64,000 nucleotides of DNA from Fistularia commersonii (lineage: Eukaryota; Chordata; Actinopteri; Syngnathiformes; Fistulariidae). The position numbers were made by a program, and so were the translations under genes. The stretch covers positions 17,310,001-17,374,000 of the forward strand of contig JBBMNZ010000007.1 in NCBI GenBank assembly GCA_037954325.1, written 5' to 3'. Shown here piece after piece: positions 1-12,200 of the stretch (the first letter of the stretch is position 1; the number at the start of each line of letters is the position of its first letter). The notes under the pieces are model-generated. The model had not been told where the DNA came from and searched no databases. It worked only from the letters and a program-made list of their open reading frames with translations.

Positions 1-82
1 TTCTGTACCAATCTTTGGCAGGCCGGATTAAAAAGACCAACGGGCCGGATGTGGCCCGTGGGCCGTAGTTTGCCCACCCCTG
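1..82. mobile_element. hAT-type MITE, right end (cut by window edge)
   Basis: This stretch closely matches the right end (11098-11179) of the complete MITE at 10899-11179 and ends in the same terminal sequence GTTTGCCCACCCCTG. The rest of the element lies outside the window. Confidence 0.75.
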
Positions 83-273
83 TTCTAACTGGATGGCTTA
101 TTTCAGCTGCCATGGCTTAACTTCACCATTGTTGTGGAATTGGGGTAAATAACTGATATTGTCAGACAATCGAATATTTAACTAATGACCGTATTTAATA
201 TGGTGATTCCACCCTGCGCTGTTTATTTAACAGCAGGACAATACGGAAGCAAATAATTGGAGCCCAAGATAAA

Positions 274-288
274 AGGTCACTGTGACCT
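274..288. promoter_or_regulatory. Perfect estrogen-response-element palindrome
   Basis: AGGTCA-CTG-TGACCT matches the consensus ERE (inverted repeat with 3-bp spacer) in every half-site position. It lies about 3 kb beyond the 3' end of ergic3. No gene for it to act on is visible nearby on the other side. Confidence 0.45.
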
Positions 289-921
289 GAGGGATTTAAA
301 AGCTCCTTTTAGCAAACCAACTATTGCAGCCACTTCCAGTTGAGACATTTAAAAAATACAGAATAGATTGTGAGTGAGAAACTCTTTTCGAGATATATAC
401 GGTGGTCTACCTAGGCAACTCAAACGTAGCTTATTATTTTAAGAGGTTATGACAGGCTGATTATGGCTGCGTGAGTATCCACATGTAATCCTCTCTCTTG
501 CTCATTTGCATGTTCAATTTTCATTGAGTTATAATGATATAAAAATTGAAACAAAAAGCTGCCCTTCAACCAAAAATCAGAAAGGCAAACAAATAGTAGG
601 AGTGAGTATAGCAAGATCGCCTTCAATGTGAGGAATGGTTGGATGTGTCTGGATAGCTGTTACAAATGAGGAGGTTCAATTGCATTTAAGAGGGGCGCAA
701 GGAAAAGAGGACATTTTCACTTAGGAGGGAATCGGTTTTGTCTCAGGTCAGTTGCTGTCTTGAAATTAAAATGTCAAAATTTGAGCCAAAAGTCAAACTT
801 GAAATGGCAAAATCAACTTGAATGACCTCAAAGTCATGCCATAAAAAAAAAAATAAAAAAATGAGAAATGTTTAAACTCAAGATTCATAATGTAATGAAA
901 TGAACAAAAATGAATCAACAT

Positions 922-925
<4 letters not shown>

Positions 926-955
<30 letters not shown>
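926..955. repeat. (AT)n microsatellite
   Basis: Uninterrupted 30-bp AT dinucleotide run. Confidence 0.9.
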
Positions 956-957
<2 letters not shown>

Positions 958-3283
958 TTATTACACAATAAATATCTCTAAAATGTCTGTTTTACAGTAA
1001 AGGTGGTATCAAATGAATCTTTTGATTATTTGACAATCAAATAGGGATGTTTAACTGCATCATAACATCTACAAACACCTAAGTTCAAACAGCATCTTAT
1101 TGTTCCATTCTAGAGCAGAAACTGAAACTGGAGACTGAAGGAGAATCACCTGCCACTTATTTTTTGTTATGGCTCCTTCCTTCTGTCACGTTTCCAAGAC
1201 TAAATAAACTACTCTCATTTCTGAAGAAATGTAATAATTGGCCTCATTCAAATTCTGGCAAACTGATTCTAAACTTGAATTGTGCCAAATCTTTGTTTAA
1301 AGCCACTTTAAAGGATGAGACAAGGAGGGACCTCAGCGCCTCCCTGCAGCTGTTTAAACAGAGACATAGTGACGAATATAAAGAGATAGAAATATAGAGT
1401 AGTGGTTGCTATTGCCCCAAAGACAGCAGCCTCAGGACTCCAGACCAGCTGTCTGTTTTTAGTGTTCACTGGGGGGCACTGCTCTAAGAAAGAAAAGGTC
1501 CTGGAAATGTGGTGTTCTGAGGAGCGGTACTGCTTTTTTGAAAAATGTACTGTAGCATCGAACCGGTACAATCTTAGCTTAAATTTTCCTGAAGTCTCTG
1601 AGACCTTTTATAGTCTAAAGGAACCCATAGACTACTCAGTTTGAGCTTCCAATTACCTGTCATATCATTGATCTTTTGTGTGTTGTTCTGAATTGGCTGT
1701 CACCAAGGTAAGCAGCAACCTACTATAGCAGATGTTAGCTTGATCTTTATAATAACTATTTGGCCTCCACTCCTGAGATTTTCCATCACTGTTTCCATCA
1801 CTGATATCTGACAGGTCAAAGAAACATGGACAATGGACAATCGATGGACTGGTGGAGTGTTGCAGGAAAAGGCAGGCAAAAGTCTCTTGAAATATGAGCC
1901 AAACAAACTGTGACAAAAATGTGATGATTGCTTGGACTGTTGTTGTGTCAAATCCTGTTTTCTCATAAATGTTGTGGTGCTTATGAAATAAGAACAAGTG
2001 AACCTATTTTTGCTAAATATGCTCAGACGACTTAGGAAAGCTGTTTTTGCAGAATCGGGTCATTATACAGATGTGATTTGAGGGAATGAGGACTAGAAGG
2101 TAGTTTTAAGGTTCTAGTACAGAGAAAAAAGAAAGCTGAATTTAATCACTGCATGCCTTCATATAAACCATAAATCAGCAAAACAGCACATCCTGATTTT
2201 ACCCTTCAAACACATTAGTAACAGTGTCATGGATGGATCCCACCCACCCAGTCCAGAAAGATGGACTGTTCTGCCTCGTATCTTAATCCATGTGAATGCA
2301 GTAGAAACACTTGTTTGATATTTTATTGTCAATGGATCCCATGAAAACCTGTCACTAATTATTTAGCGATTGTAACTCCCAAGCTTGATCATACCCTTGG
2401 ATGAAAAAAAAAAAAAAATCATTTACTGAATTCGATGAATCAGCTCTTAAGCTCTTAAACTGGAGTCAAGAATGTTTCAGACTGTATATTTATATTACTC
2501 AAGTATTGACAGCAGCAGGACGGCATATGTGTGTTAAAATAAACACATATAAACTGTGTGTTTCCAGTAATAAAAGGAACCTGGGCCAAGTGTAAGGGTG
2601 ATGAGTTTTTAATGCTTTATGGATAATAATTGAGCTTCATGGCACAAGAGACTACCGAACACATGGTACTTGTTGGTAGGAGGAATCAATTATTTTTTCA
2701 TGGGATTTCTTGACAATAAAAAGTTGGCACCATTTATGCATCAAAAACCATTTGTGAACTCAAAATTGTAGATTTTATAAAACAAGCATTCAAATTACTT
2801 CTGCCCTCACAGCCCTCTTGTTGTTGGTCTGCTGATTATGGTTCAGTAACAAAAACAATTTTAAAAACCTTTTACTGCGGGAGACAAATGGGCTCCTCCA
2901 TGTTTCCCCTTGACAAAACACCAGTTGAGGTGATCTAAAGACTGACGCAGGATGCAGACAGGATGGGGGGTAAGAAGTTCCCAATTATTTTTCCACAAAG
3001 AAGATTCCAGAGGCTGAGTGTGATTCGAAAAGCTGTCTTTTCAAGCTGTCCCAAAAATGTAAATAATTTCCTTCCAAGTGCTTTTCTGGGAAAAAAAAAA
3101 AACTAATTCTAAAAAAAGAACGGAGGACCAAAAACGCCTCACCTCTTTCTCTCTCTGTGTTTTTCTGTCTCTCGATCTAATGAAAGACAGAAACATTGGA
3201 GGCAAACTCTCCCCCAACGTCTTTCTGCCCGTGTCCTTGTCATGGTTGGTTTTGAACCGTGGGGGCAAGCAGGGGGGACGCTG

Positions 3284-6200
3284 TTAGGAGGCCTTGCCCA
3301 GTTCTATCTTCTTCTGAATTGCACGGGCTGAGTGGTAGATGAGCGAGTCGATGAGACCTGCCACTGCAGGTGAAAAACAGTGTTGGTATGGAGATTTCAA
3401 GACAGGCTGTGTTATGGTTGATGCCTTAGTGTAAGGGACTGACCTGTAAACACACCTCCAATGATGGCGCACACACCTGTGAGGAAGTGTGTGAATGATC
3501 TGAGTGCAGAAAAGAAACAGAGTTAACATAGGACGGAGATCATACAGTGAGACATCTCTGAATTAAAACTAGCTTTTGGTTTTAAAATATTTGAAATATA
3601 AACAGCACTTCATAGTTTTTCCCACTGATTTTGAAGCTAAGATTAAATTCTTGTCACAGTCATTGGTATGACTTGTATAATTGCACATTTTTCAAGTAGT
3701 TTCCTGTTCATTGTTTCTGATAATTTCTTGCCAATTTTAAGAACTCCCTTAAGGTATTTTCTTCTGGATTAAAGGGAACTTCTTGTCGATTTTCAGATTC
3801 GTCCTTACTAATCCTTTTTCAGTATTTGAGTATTATACTTTATGAGCATTTTTTTATCGCAAATACTACTATATTTAATACTACTTTTGTGTTTTTTGAA
3901 TGAAATCCTAAAGTACAGCTACTTTATTACACTTATAAGTTACTTCAACTTTTCTGCCCGATTTGTCTTGTGAAGTTTAGGATTTCTGATGACAATTTTT
4001 TATGATTTTGACAACCGTCAAAAGCATTTGAAATGAAATGTAAAAATTGGTTACTCCTAGTGGTCAGCTGGAAAGACTTGCCTCTGATGAATTAATAAAA
4101 TAAAGATAGCTTAACTTTTCCGAAACCTGAAGGAATAAGTCTATTAGAGTGTCAATGTATGTGGTTTCCACAGCACCTCCTACCTGTGTTTCTCTGTGAA
4201 TTTAACCATCATTGGTGAAAGTTCATATAAAACAAAAACCCCAGGCAGCCCCTGATCTCCTATTAGCCCGTTGGCTACTTTTTCATGCCTGGTAACTGAG
4301 AACTGGTTGGTTTTTACAACCTGCAACAGCAACAAGACATTACACTTCTTAGTTTTACAGGTTATAAGAAATGCAGATATATGGGCACAGAATATTGTTT
4401 AAACTAGTTGAAAATAAAATAGGAAAAGGAGAGTGACGATCTGCTGTGGTGTAACGGAGCAAAGTTTAATGAAACATGTTCTTTTATAATTTATTTGTGT
4501 TATTGCCAACCTCTAGAGTCAATGTAAAACAAGAAAATAAACAACGCAAGTGATTAAGAAGCAATAGCGATGAATACGCACTCACCTCTCCATCAGTTTT
4601 CAAATAAATGGTGGGTACAATTTTCACAAAATACTGGTACATCATTGAGGCTGTGGAGAAGAAGCAAACATCATTGTACACCAAAATATGAAAATGGACA
4701 AGATTATTAGAAAAACATTTCCTTCAAAATGTTTTTTTTTTTTTACTTATGTTTTTTACTTGAAAACTCTGGCACAACAATTTCCTTCGGGATAAATAAA
4801 GTTGTTCTCATCTCATCTCATCTCATCTCAAAATGTGTGTCCCAACATTCAATATGTTCCTCAGAGCCAAAAATGTTGATCAAAAATAAATTACACAAAT
4901 TTTGATTTTGTTTTTTACAAATTATTGAATATTGATTAACAGACAACACGTTGTAGCAATAAAGAAGACTCCTTAGTATTTTATCGTTAAAGGTCAATTA
5001 AGCTAGTAAAAGGACCTGGGCAGATAATGGGAATTTATTGATACTGTGAATTTGGAAGACCATTGTTTCTTTGTTTAATTGATGTAAACAGTGCCTTGTA
5101 AACAAGGGAGCTGTGGCTCAGGTGAGAAGAGCAGTTGTCTTGGAACCAAAAGTTCCTGATTCGCTTCCAAAGCTCCTCATTGAACTATCAACATTGATAA
5201 ACAGGACACTGACTACCCATAATGAGCTACATACAGGTGACACATTCACTGTTGTTGTTCTGTATTTCTAACTGAATGAGACAAAAGGGGATTTATTTTT
5301 TTTTCTATTGAAAGAACAGATTAAATCTGAAAATCTTAAGAGGCAAATTCAACCAATAGGCGTCGCTGTTCGTTTCCACGTCCCAGTTATTTGCCCTCTT
5401 TATTCACTTCCTCTGTTAATTCGCTCTTCCTTCACCCAGTTATGGCGATCTGCTAGAAAGACATTTAAACTCAGGTGTGCTCAGATACACTTTAAACTGT
5501 TTTCTAAAGAGCAGGAAACGATCTTATTTTAAAGACACAGCTCAAGGTAAGACCTGCTCAGTCGAACTGTCCAGTACTACAGAAAGGTTAAATGTCCAGC
5601 TGACTGTACATGATAGTGTGTCAAGGCCACGGATGACGTTGGCCAGCTAGCATGCGTATGCTCGGCTAGCACAATAAAACGACCGAATATGAATGTTCTA
5701 GAATTTATATTAATGGTTACATTAATATGTAACAAAAACAACCACATTGTACTTGCTCATTAATAGCTGATAGTCAGGAAGTAAGAGCCGTTATCACGGT
5801 GGGACTTGCTAGCATTAGCACAGCTAAAAACGTTAAGTAGCACAGATAAGCCTGGTTTTCCCGGTTGGGTGGACTGAATAATCCTGATAACCGATACAGC
5901 CTTTAAGCAGTCAACTGAAAAAGATCACGACATTATATCAGATTTCAACTGAGGGAAATGGCCTGCCAATGTTTAGGACTTCGAATCGACAAGTATAGCA
6001 AGCAGATCACTGACGTTGGGTATATGGTATGTCCTGGAATCCCAAGACATTTTGCGTGCATGGACTCATGGTCACAAGTGGCGAACAGTTTTAACCGTGG
6101 CGGTGCATACAACGGAAAACCAACCGCGAATATCATCCTTGAATTCCCTGGCTAGAAGCTCACGTTAGCAAAAGGAGCAGGTCCCGACCCATTTTGGCCT

Positions 6201-9200
6201 CCCCCTTGATATGGCGTCTGCCACTGGTAAGATGTCCATCAGAATGGGTTCTGGAGTGCAGTACTGCAACTCTGTGCTGTGTGTGGGGAGGTAAGGGGTT
6301 CGAGAGCAAACTTGGAAAATAGCCACTTTGCTTCTGTTTTGAGGCTAGATTAATAGAGGATGTGATTAATACAGGATGTGCATTTTGCAAGTTTTCTGTG
6401 ATTCTTAAATTATTATATTCTCTAAAATGCGGACTGCTGGGATCATTTTCAATGTTTATTTAAGCGGACAAAGGGAGGGGGGTGTCATAAATAGAACATC
6501 TTATTATTAACAATAAATAGTCTCATAAGTCCATAGACTCACAAACTCAAATACTCTGTTCCAACATTTTTGGTAAGTGTTTAGGAAAAACTCAGTGCTT
6601 ATGCCTCCATTCACTTTCTTAAAATGGAAAAAAACATTCAGCAGATCAGCTCAGTAAAGATGCAGTTCAATGTTTGAGTCAGACATTTTTGCTATTACTG
6701 GTGTGTATGTGTGTGCTTAGCAAAAATGTCTCCTTTATGAGTGGCAGCTATCTAAACACTTGTGGACTGAATCATTTATAAAAATGACCCTGTCAATGAT
6801 CTCCCTCTAACAATAATTAGACACAAGCATTCTTTCCCTAATTCTTACACATTTCACACTTGTCCATGGGATTTTTTGCAAAGCTGTTTTTATTATTGTT
6901 GGAAATTATTTGGTTGTTTGATTTTACTTTCTGTATTTTTTGTCTCATTTTAAAAAGTGAGTGATGCCCTTCATGGTACTTTTGAAATCAATTAAATAGA
7001 GTGCAGATAAAATAAACTAGCTGTAATCTGTGAAATTATGCATTTTTGTGATATAAATCAACACTACCCTGTCTCCTCTCCAGATGCCGGTGGCTGTTGG
7101 TCCATATGGCCAGACTCAGCCCAGCTGCTTTGACCGGGTCAAGATGGGCTTCATGATGGGCTTTGCTGTAGGAATGGCTGCAGGAGCCATGTTTGGCACT
7201 TTCTCCTGTCTCAGGTCATTTTCTGCCTTTATTTTTGCTCACAAAAACAGGGTATGATCATATATAATGGCTGGAATGGATTTTAATCACTGAGTTAAGT
7301 ATGGTACTTTTATTCAAGTTGAAATAAAAGAGTAAATGTTAACAGGCTCCCTGTGTTGACTTTAGTTTGACTTTTACTGTGACTGATTTAAGAGAGTGGG
7401 TGAATCATACCTACCTTTTCAGGTAGTTATGTCAGAAAGCACAACTTGTATCATTATTCACCCCGGAATTTACTGTGAAAACAGCTACCAGGAATATTCG
7501 AAGAGCAGTGTGACATCAGCTGCTTAATTTAATTATTCAAGAATCTACAAACACTGATCGCAAATTGGATCTTTAGTATGTTAGTTAAAAGCCTGTGGTT
7601 TGGATTGCTGAGCACATCATCTGGCCATTCAATTAAAAAAAAAACAAATTGATATTGCACAGACATTTGGTAGAGTAATGATGCATATCTAAAAGATTAA
7701 AGTTGCATTACTAAGCCCGTTTCTGCCTCACCATGTAGATTAACACCAATCTGAGATCAAATCAGAATGTTTTAAATTTTGTGCAATATACAATATTTTT
7801 TACAATTGAAAATCAAAAACAAAATTTGTCTACAGGATCGGAATGCGTGGCAGGGAGCTGATGGGAGGAGTAGGGAAGACCATGATGCAGAGTGGGGGGA
7901 CGTTTGGCACCTTCATGGCCATTGGGATGGGAATCCGCTGCTGAGGAGGAGGGACTTCCTCCACACAGCTATGAGACTTTTCCAGCAACAACCACCACAT
8001 CAATCTGTCCATTCAATGCTGTCTCACTGTCTACCTGCAGTCCAGTTTTGTCAATAAAAATTCATTTTGCCCAGTCACCTCTAGTGGCGGTGTTTAACTT
8101 TCTGATGTGCTCAGACCCTGTGAAAGTTTTAACTTACCCTCCAGGGACACACCATTACACCAAGACCTTTGGCTTAGCAATTTTGAGTGCAGAAAGTTAA
8201 ATAGTGTGGTTCTGATCACTACTGCTGAATTCAGCAATATATAATGCAAAGTTTAAGGCCAAATGTATAATTATGCACGTTATTGCTGTCACTGGTGCTT
8301 TTCTACCAGTCAGTCTTTATTTGCCCAAGCTTTATATATTCATTCAAGGTCAATATGCCAGTATGCACTGTGATTATAAAGTACTGATGCCATGCAGCTG
8401 TTTCAGAATGAGTAACGCTGCAATAGACCCCAATGTTACAGATCCAGGCCTTGAAATTGTTGACGACATGTTTCAAATGTTTTTTAAAAAGGACAAACAC
8501 TTAAAGCTACTCAGTGTGACGTCACTGACCTTGCGGTGCAGTAACATCTGTCCCGTCCAGAGGGTTGACGATGCCAGGGTAATCCTTCCCGAAAGACAGG
8601 TGTTTTATGAGATGGGTCATGTTAATCTGCAGGTAAAAACCAAGACTTAATGGATAACAGCATAATCATAGTCTGTACATATTCAATTGAAATGATAGAA
8701 TTAAGACTTGCTCTCCAGCTGCAACTTGGATTCATTCAAGTAATATAAACCAATATGTCTTTTTTGAAGAAATCGAACTGGTTTTACTGTGTCCTACTAG
8801 GATGATTCATTGTTTAAAACACAAGGCTATACCCTAATCCAGTATTCATTTTCTATTTCATTTTTTGTCTTCCACAGATTATAAAAACAGGATTATAAAG
8901 GTGAAAAGTTTAATGTGTGAAATTCCGTCTCAATCACTTTTGCATTTTTCAATTAGTGGGCCAATGGCTGCTTTTTCCACTTTAGGCCTATTGGCCTAAA
9001 TTACAGTATTTCAGATTAACATGCACAAGCAGACCTTTTAAGAAAAAAAGCTCACATTTTAAATTTGTCAACCAAACTTAAAATATCTGCAGTTTTAAAC
9101 CTGAAATTTTCTTCCTCTGCAAAGTTCCATACTACGGTAATAGAAATGTGATAACAGCTTAAAAATAGCCACACACTTTACTGCGCAGTGAAACTTGCGC

Positions 9201-12200
9201 AGCTTGAAATCCATCATTTATCATTTAATAAAAATAAAACTATATCTTTGTTGCTTTTAAAAATGACTTCTTCAGGTTCAGGGCTAAGAGCCAGACAGGA
9301 GGGAGGTTACAAAATCCGGAGATTAAATCCATTTAGTTATTTATTATCTCCATGGGATTACCCTGGCACAATTTTGATCGGTTTGGGCTTGAAGTGGATT
9401 TCATTTCACTCCACTCCTAACTTGCCCAGAAAACTTACATACCATAGTTGTATGATTGTATAGCAAGTGTTAGATTTTTTTATGATGAAGTATGTTCAAA
9501 CTTTGAGAAAAATGAATGTAAAAGATACAGGGATATGTATCAAAGGATTGTCAAAAAACTATTGTACTTACATTGTCCAAGCCAAAACTTTGCAGGTCAT
9601 GAACTGCAAAAAAAAGAAAGAGCATCACATTATTTAAAATATCTGATGAAAAAAGTAATAAGTGAAGGATGAAATGCATGTCCTTAACTATGGATCTTTG
9701 AGGAATATAAGGACTCCGATATTTAGCCTGGTAGTTTAGGATGAAGGGAAGCATGGTGATGAGACAATTAAAATATGTTTAGAAAAAAAATATTGTAAAT
9801 ATACAGCAGCAGCAAACAGAACTTAATCTGAATGGGAAGGTCGGCGATGATGAAGAGCCCCTCATTCGGACTTCTAAAGTCAGCTTACTTGACAACACTT
9901 CACAACCACACACATGGTAGTGCTGAGACGGTTGTCACGGAGAAGAGTTGGTCAAGAGTTACACACCTCAGGCTCCTAAATGAAACCTGTGTTTTCTGAC
10001 ACAGGAGCCTGACTGACACCTCTGTCAAGATGATTTAATCACAAACCTGAGAGATATTAAAGATTATAATTTTCCACATCAAAGATATGATCAGTGCAAT
10101 TTGTCTCCACTTCCCAGCTGGACACCAATGTTATTTAGACGATGAGTTTTGGCTGAATATAGTTTGTGAGGTCAAACACAGGGCATGTAATGTCATCGCA
10201 CTGCTATTGACATTAAAGAAAAATGCTAAGTTAAAAACAGCATTTTCCATTCTAACTGAACTAGTGAATGAGGTGGCATTTATAAAAAGGTTTTGGGAAA
10301 AAAAAAATCTGCAAAGAAAGATTGACTTACTTTCCACAGCGTGCACTGCAGAAAGAAGAGAGAAGAGTCACTTTAAAGATACAAGTAGACAATACAGCAT
10401 CTTCTGTTAGCATGTTCGTGAGCATGTGTGTGTGAGTGGCTGCACAACACTCACACAGGACTTTTTTTTGTTTGTTTTTTTAAAAACACTGCCTGCCTTT
10501 TGATTTCTATTAAGAAACGTTCAGTGATTGCTCTAAAGACTTATCTTCGGAGCTAAAAAGGAAGCCCCTGAAACTGCGATTTGGTTGATTTTAATACGCG
10601 AGAGGTTCGACGGCAAAGCTCTCTTTGGTTCATGGTCTTGAGATTTACGCAACAGCTGAGTCTTGTTGTTGTTCCAGCTGAAATATATATTGTTTAGTCA
10701 TCATGTAGCTCCAGACACACTTTTGATGGGTATGGGGTTAATTGTGGCTGAGGCTGTTTGGTGTACAGTCAATTCCTCAGTGAGTCTTGTCTCTTATTTC
10801 TGCTGCAAAAACCTTGAGATATGACAAAAAATATTAACAAGAATAATAAGCTTTGTAAAGAAATCTAACCTGCCCACGTCAGATTGGTTTGACTAATGCA
10901 GGGGTGGGCAAACTTTTTGGCTCAGGGGCCGCATTGACTTTTAAAATTTGACAGACGGGCTGGGTCAGCACAAGATACAATACATATAAAAAAAAAAAGT
11001 GCATTAACATAACAGCTCAGTAACATTCTCAAGCAGCTCCTGTTTGAGTTCCTACATTCATTGATCCAAACATTCAATCATTCACATCAAGTATGAGCTC
11101 TGTACCAATCTTCAGCGGGCCGCATTAAAAAGACCATCTGGTCGAATGTGACCTGCAGGCCGTAGTTTGCCCACCCCTGGACTAATGCAACAAGAGAAAT
11201 GTTACGTGCAACTCAGACTTTGACTTCAACTTCGTATCACTCAATTTTGGATGTTGGTGAAACATTGAGATTTAAAATCATAACGGTCCAGATTGGCGGG
11301 GAAGAGTGAAAAAAAAAAATCACTCTAGCCTCACAAAGCATTCTTAAATGTTTGGCTCGTCTGTGACTCCTGTAAAATGGATGGGAAATAAATATCTTTT
11401 TTTTCAAATTATATTAAAAATGCCACATCTGTAATATGAGATAGAGTTCACTTCATTAACAGCATGGGGGGGGGTCAGTTCATTTTACTGTGAGCAACTA
11501 ACTGTATTGCATTTGTGTAAAGCAGACATTATGACGTGCACCTTAAGAGAATTAGAATTTTGAAAAAATAATTGGTTTTCCTGTTTCAGTCATCTCCAAT
11601 TTTTCAAGCTACAACTTGGAACCACCGTTTTATGACAGAGAAGAGGCTGGCAGTACAACATGATTTGTCTCTGAATGTGTTGGTTTGATGCGGTTAATTT
11701 CCTGTCCCAACGGGGGAAACTTTTCCTTTTCCTTCCGCAGCGAAAACAAGATGACACATTAATACAACAGCAACACAAAAAAGACAAGCGCAGAGAGAAA
11801 GACACACTGACATTCAAATCTCCATGGGAGTAGGAAGACAATAAAAATATGAAAATATGATGCCAATTAATTGATTAATAATGCATCATTTAAAAAAGAA
11901 GTAAAAAAAAAGGAATTTTTAGGCAGAGAAGAAATGCACATCCTAAGTTCGAGTTATATGGTAAAGTTGCATTGTGTTAGAACACTGTGCGTCTATGCCT
12001 TAATACTCAATTCTTACAATTTGTCTTAAAACGTACTTTTCAATTTGATGTTAAAATTCAATTTAACATTTTACTAAAAGTTCCATCTGCAAGTAAAGAC
12101 AAAGAAATGTTAAAGAAGCCTGACAAAATTAGTTAATTGTATTTGATTAGATATTAAATAATTTGAAGCTGATTTTAATTTGTGATATGAGAAAAAAAAT

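Larger units (their letters stand above)
83..3283. other. 3' flank of ergic3, no gene recognised
   Basis: AT-rich sequence holding the ERE palindrome at 274, an (AT)n tract at 926-955 and A-tracts. Open frames here are short and have no recognisable domain. Part of it just before 3284 is presumably the ergic3 3' UTR. Confidence 0.6.

Noticed and set aside
5958..6155. 65-codon plus-strand frame upstream of romo1
   Set aside because: No similarity recognised and no splice or translation context; more likely part of the romo1 promoter or leader.
8273..8650. 125-codon open frame on the plus strand
   Set aside because: It overlaps ergic3 exon 9 on the opposite strand, has no recognisable domain, and is after the romo1 poly(A) signal.
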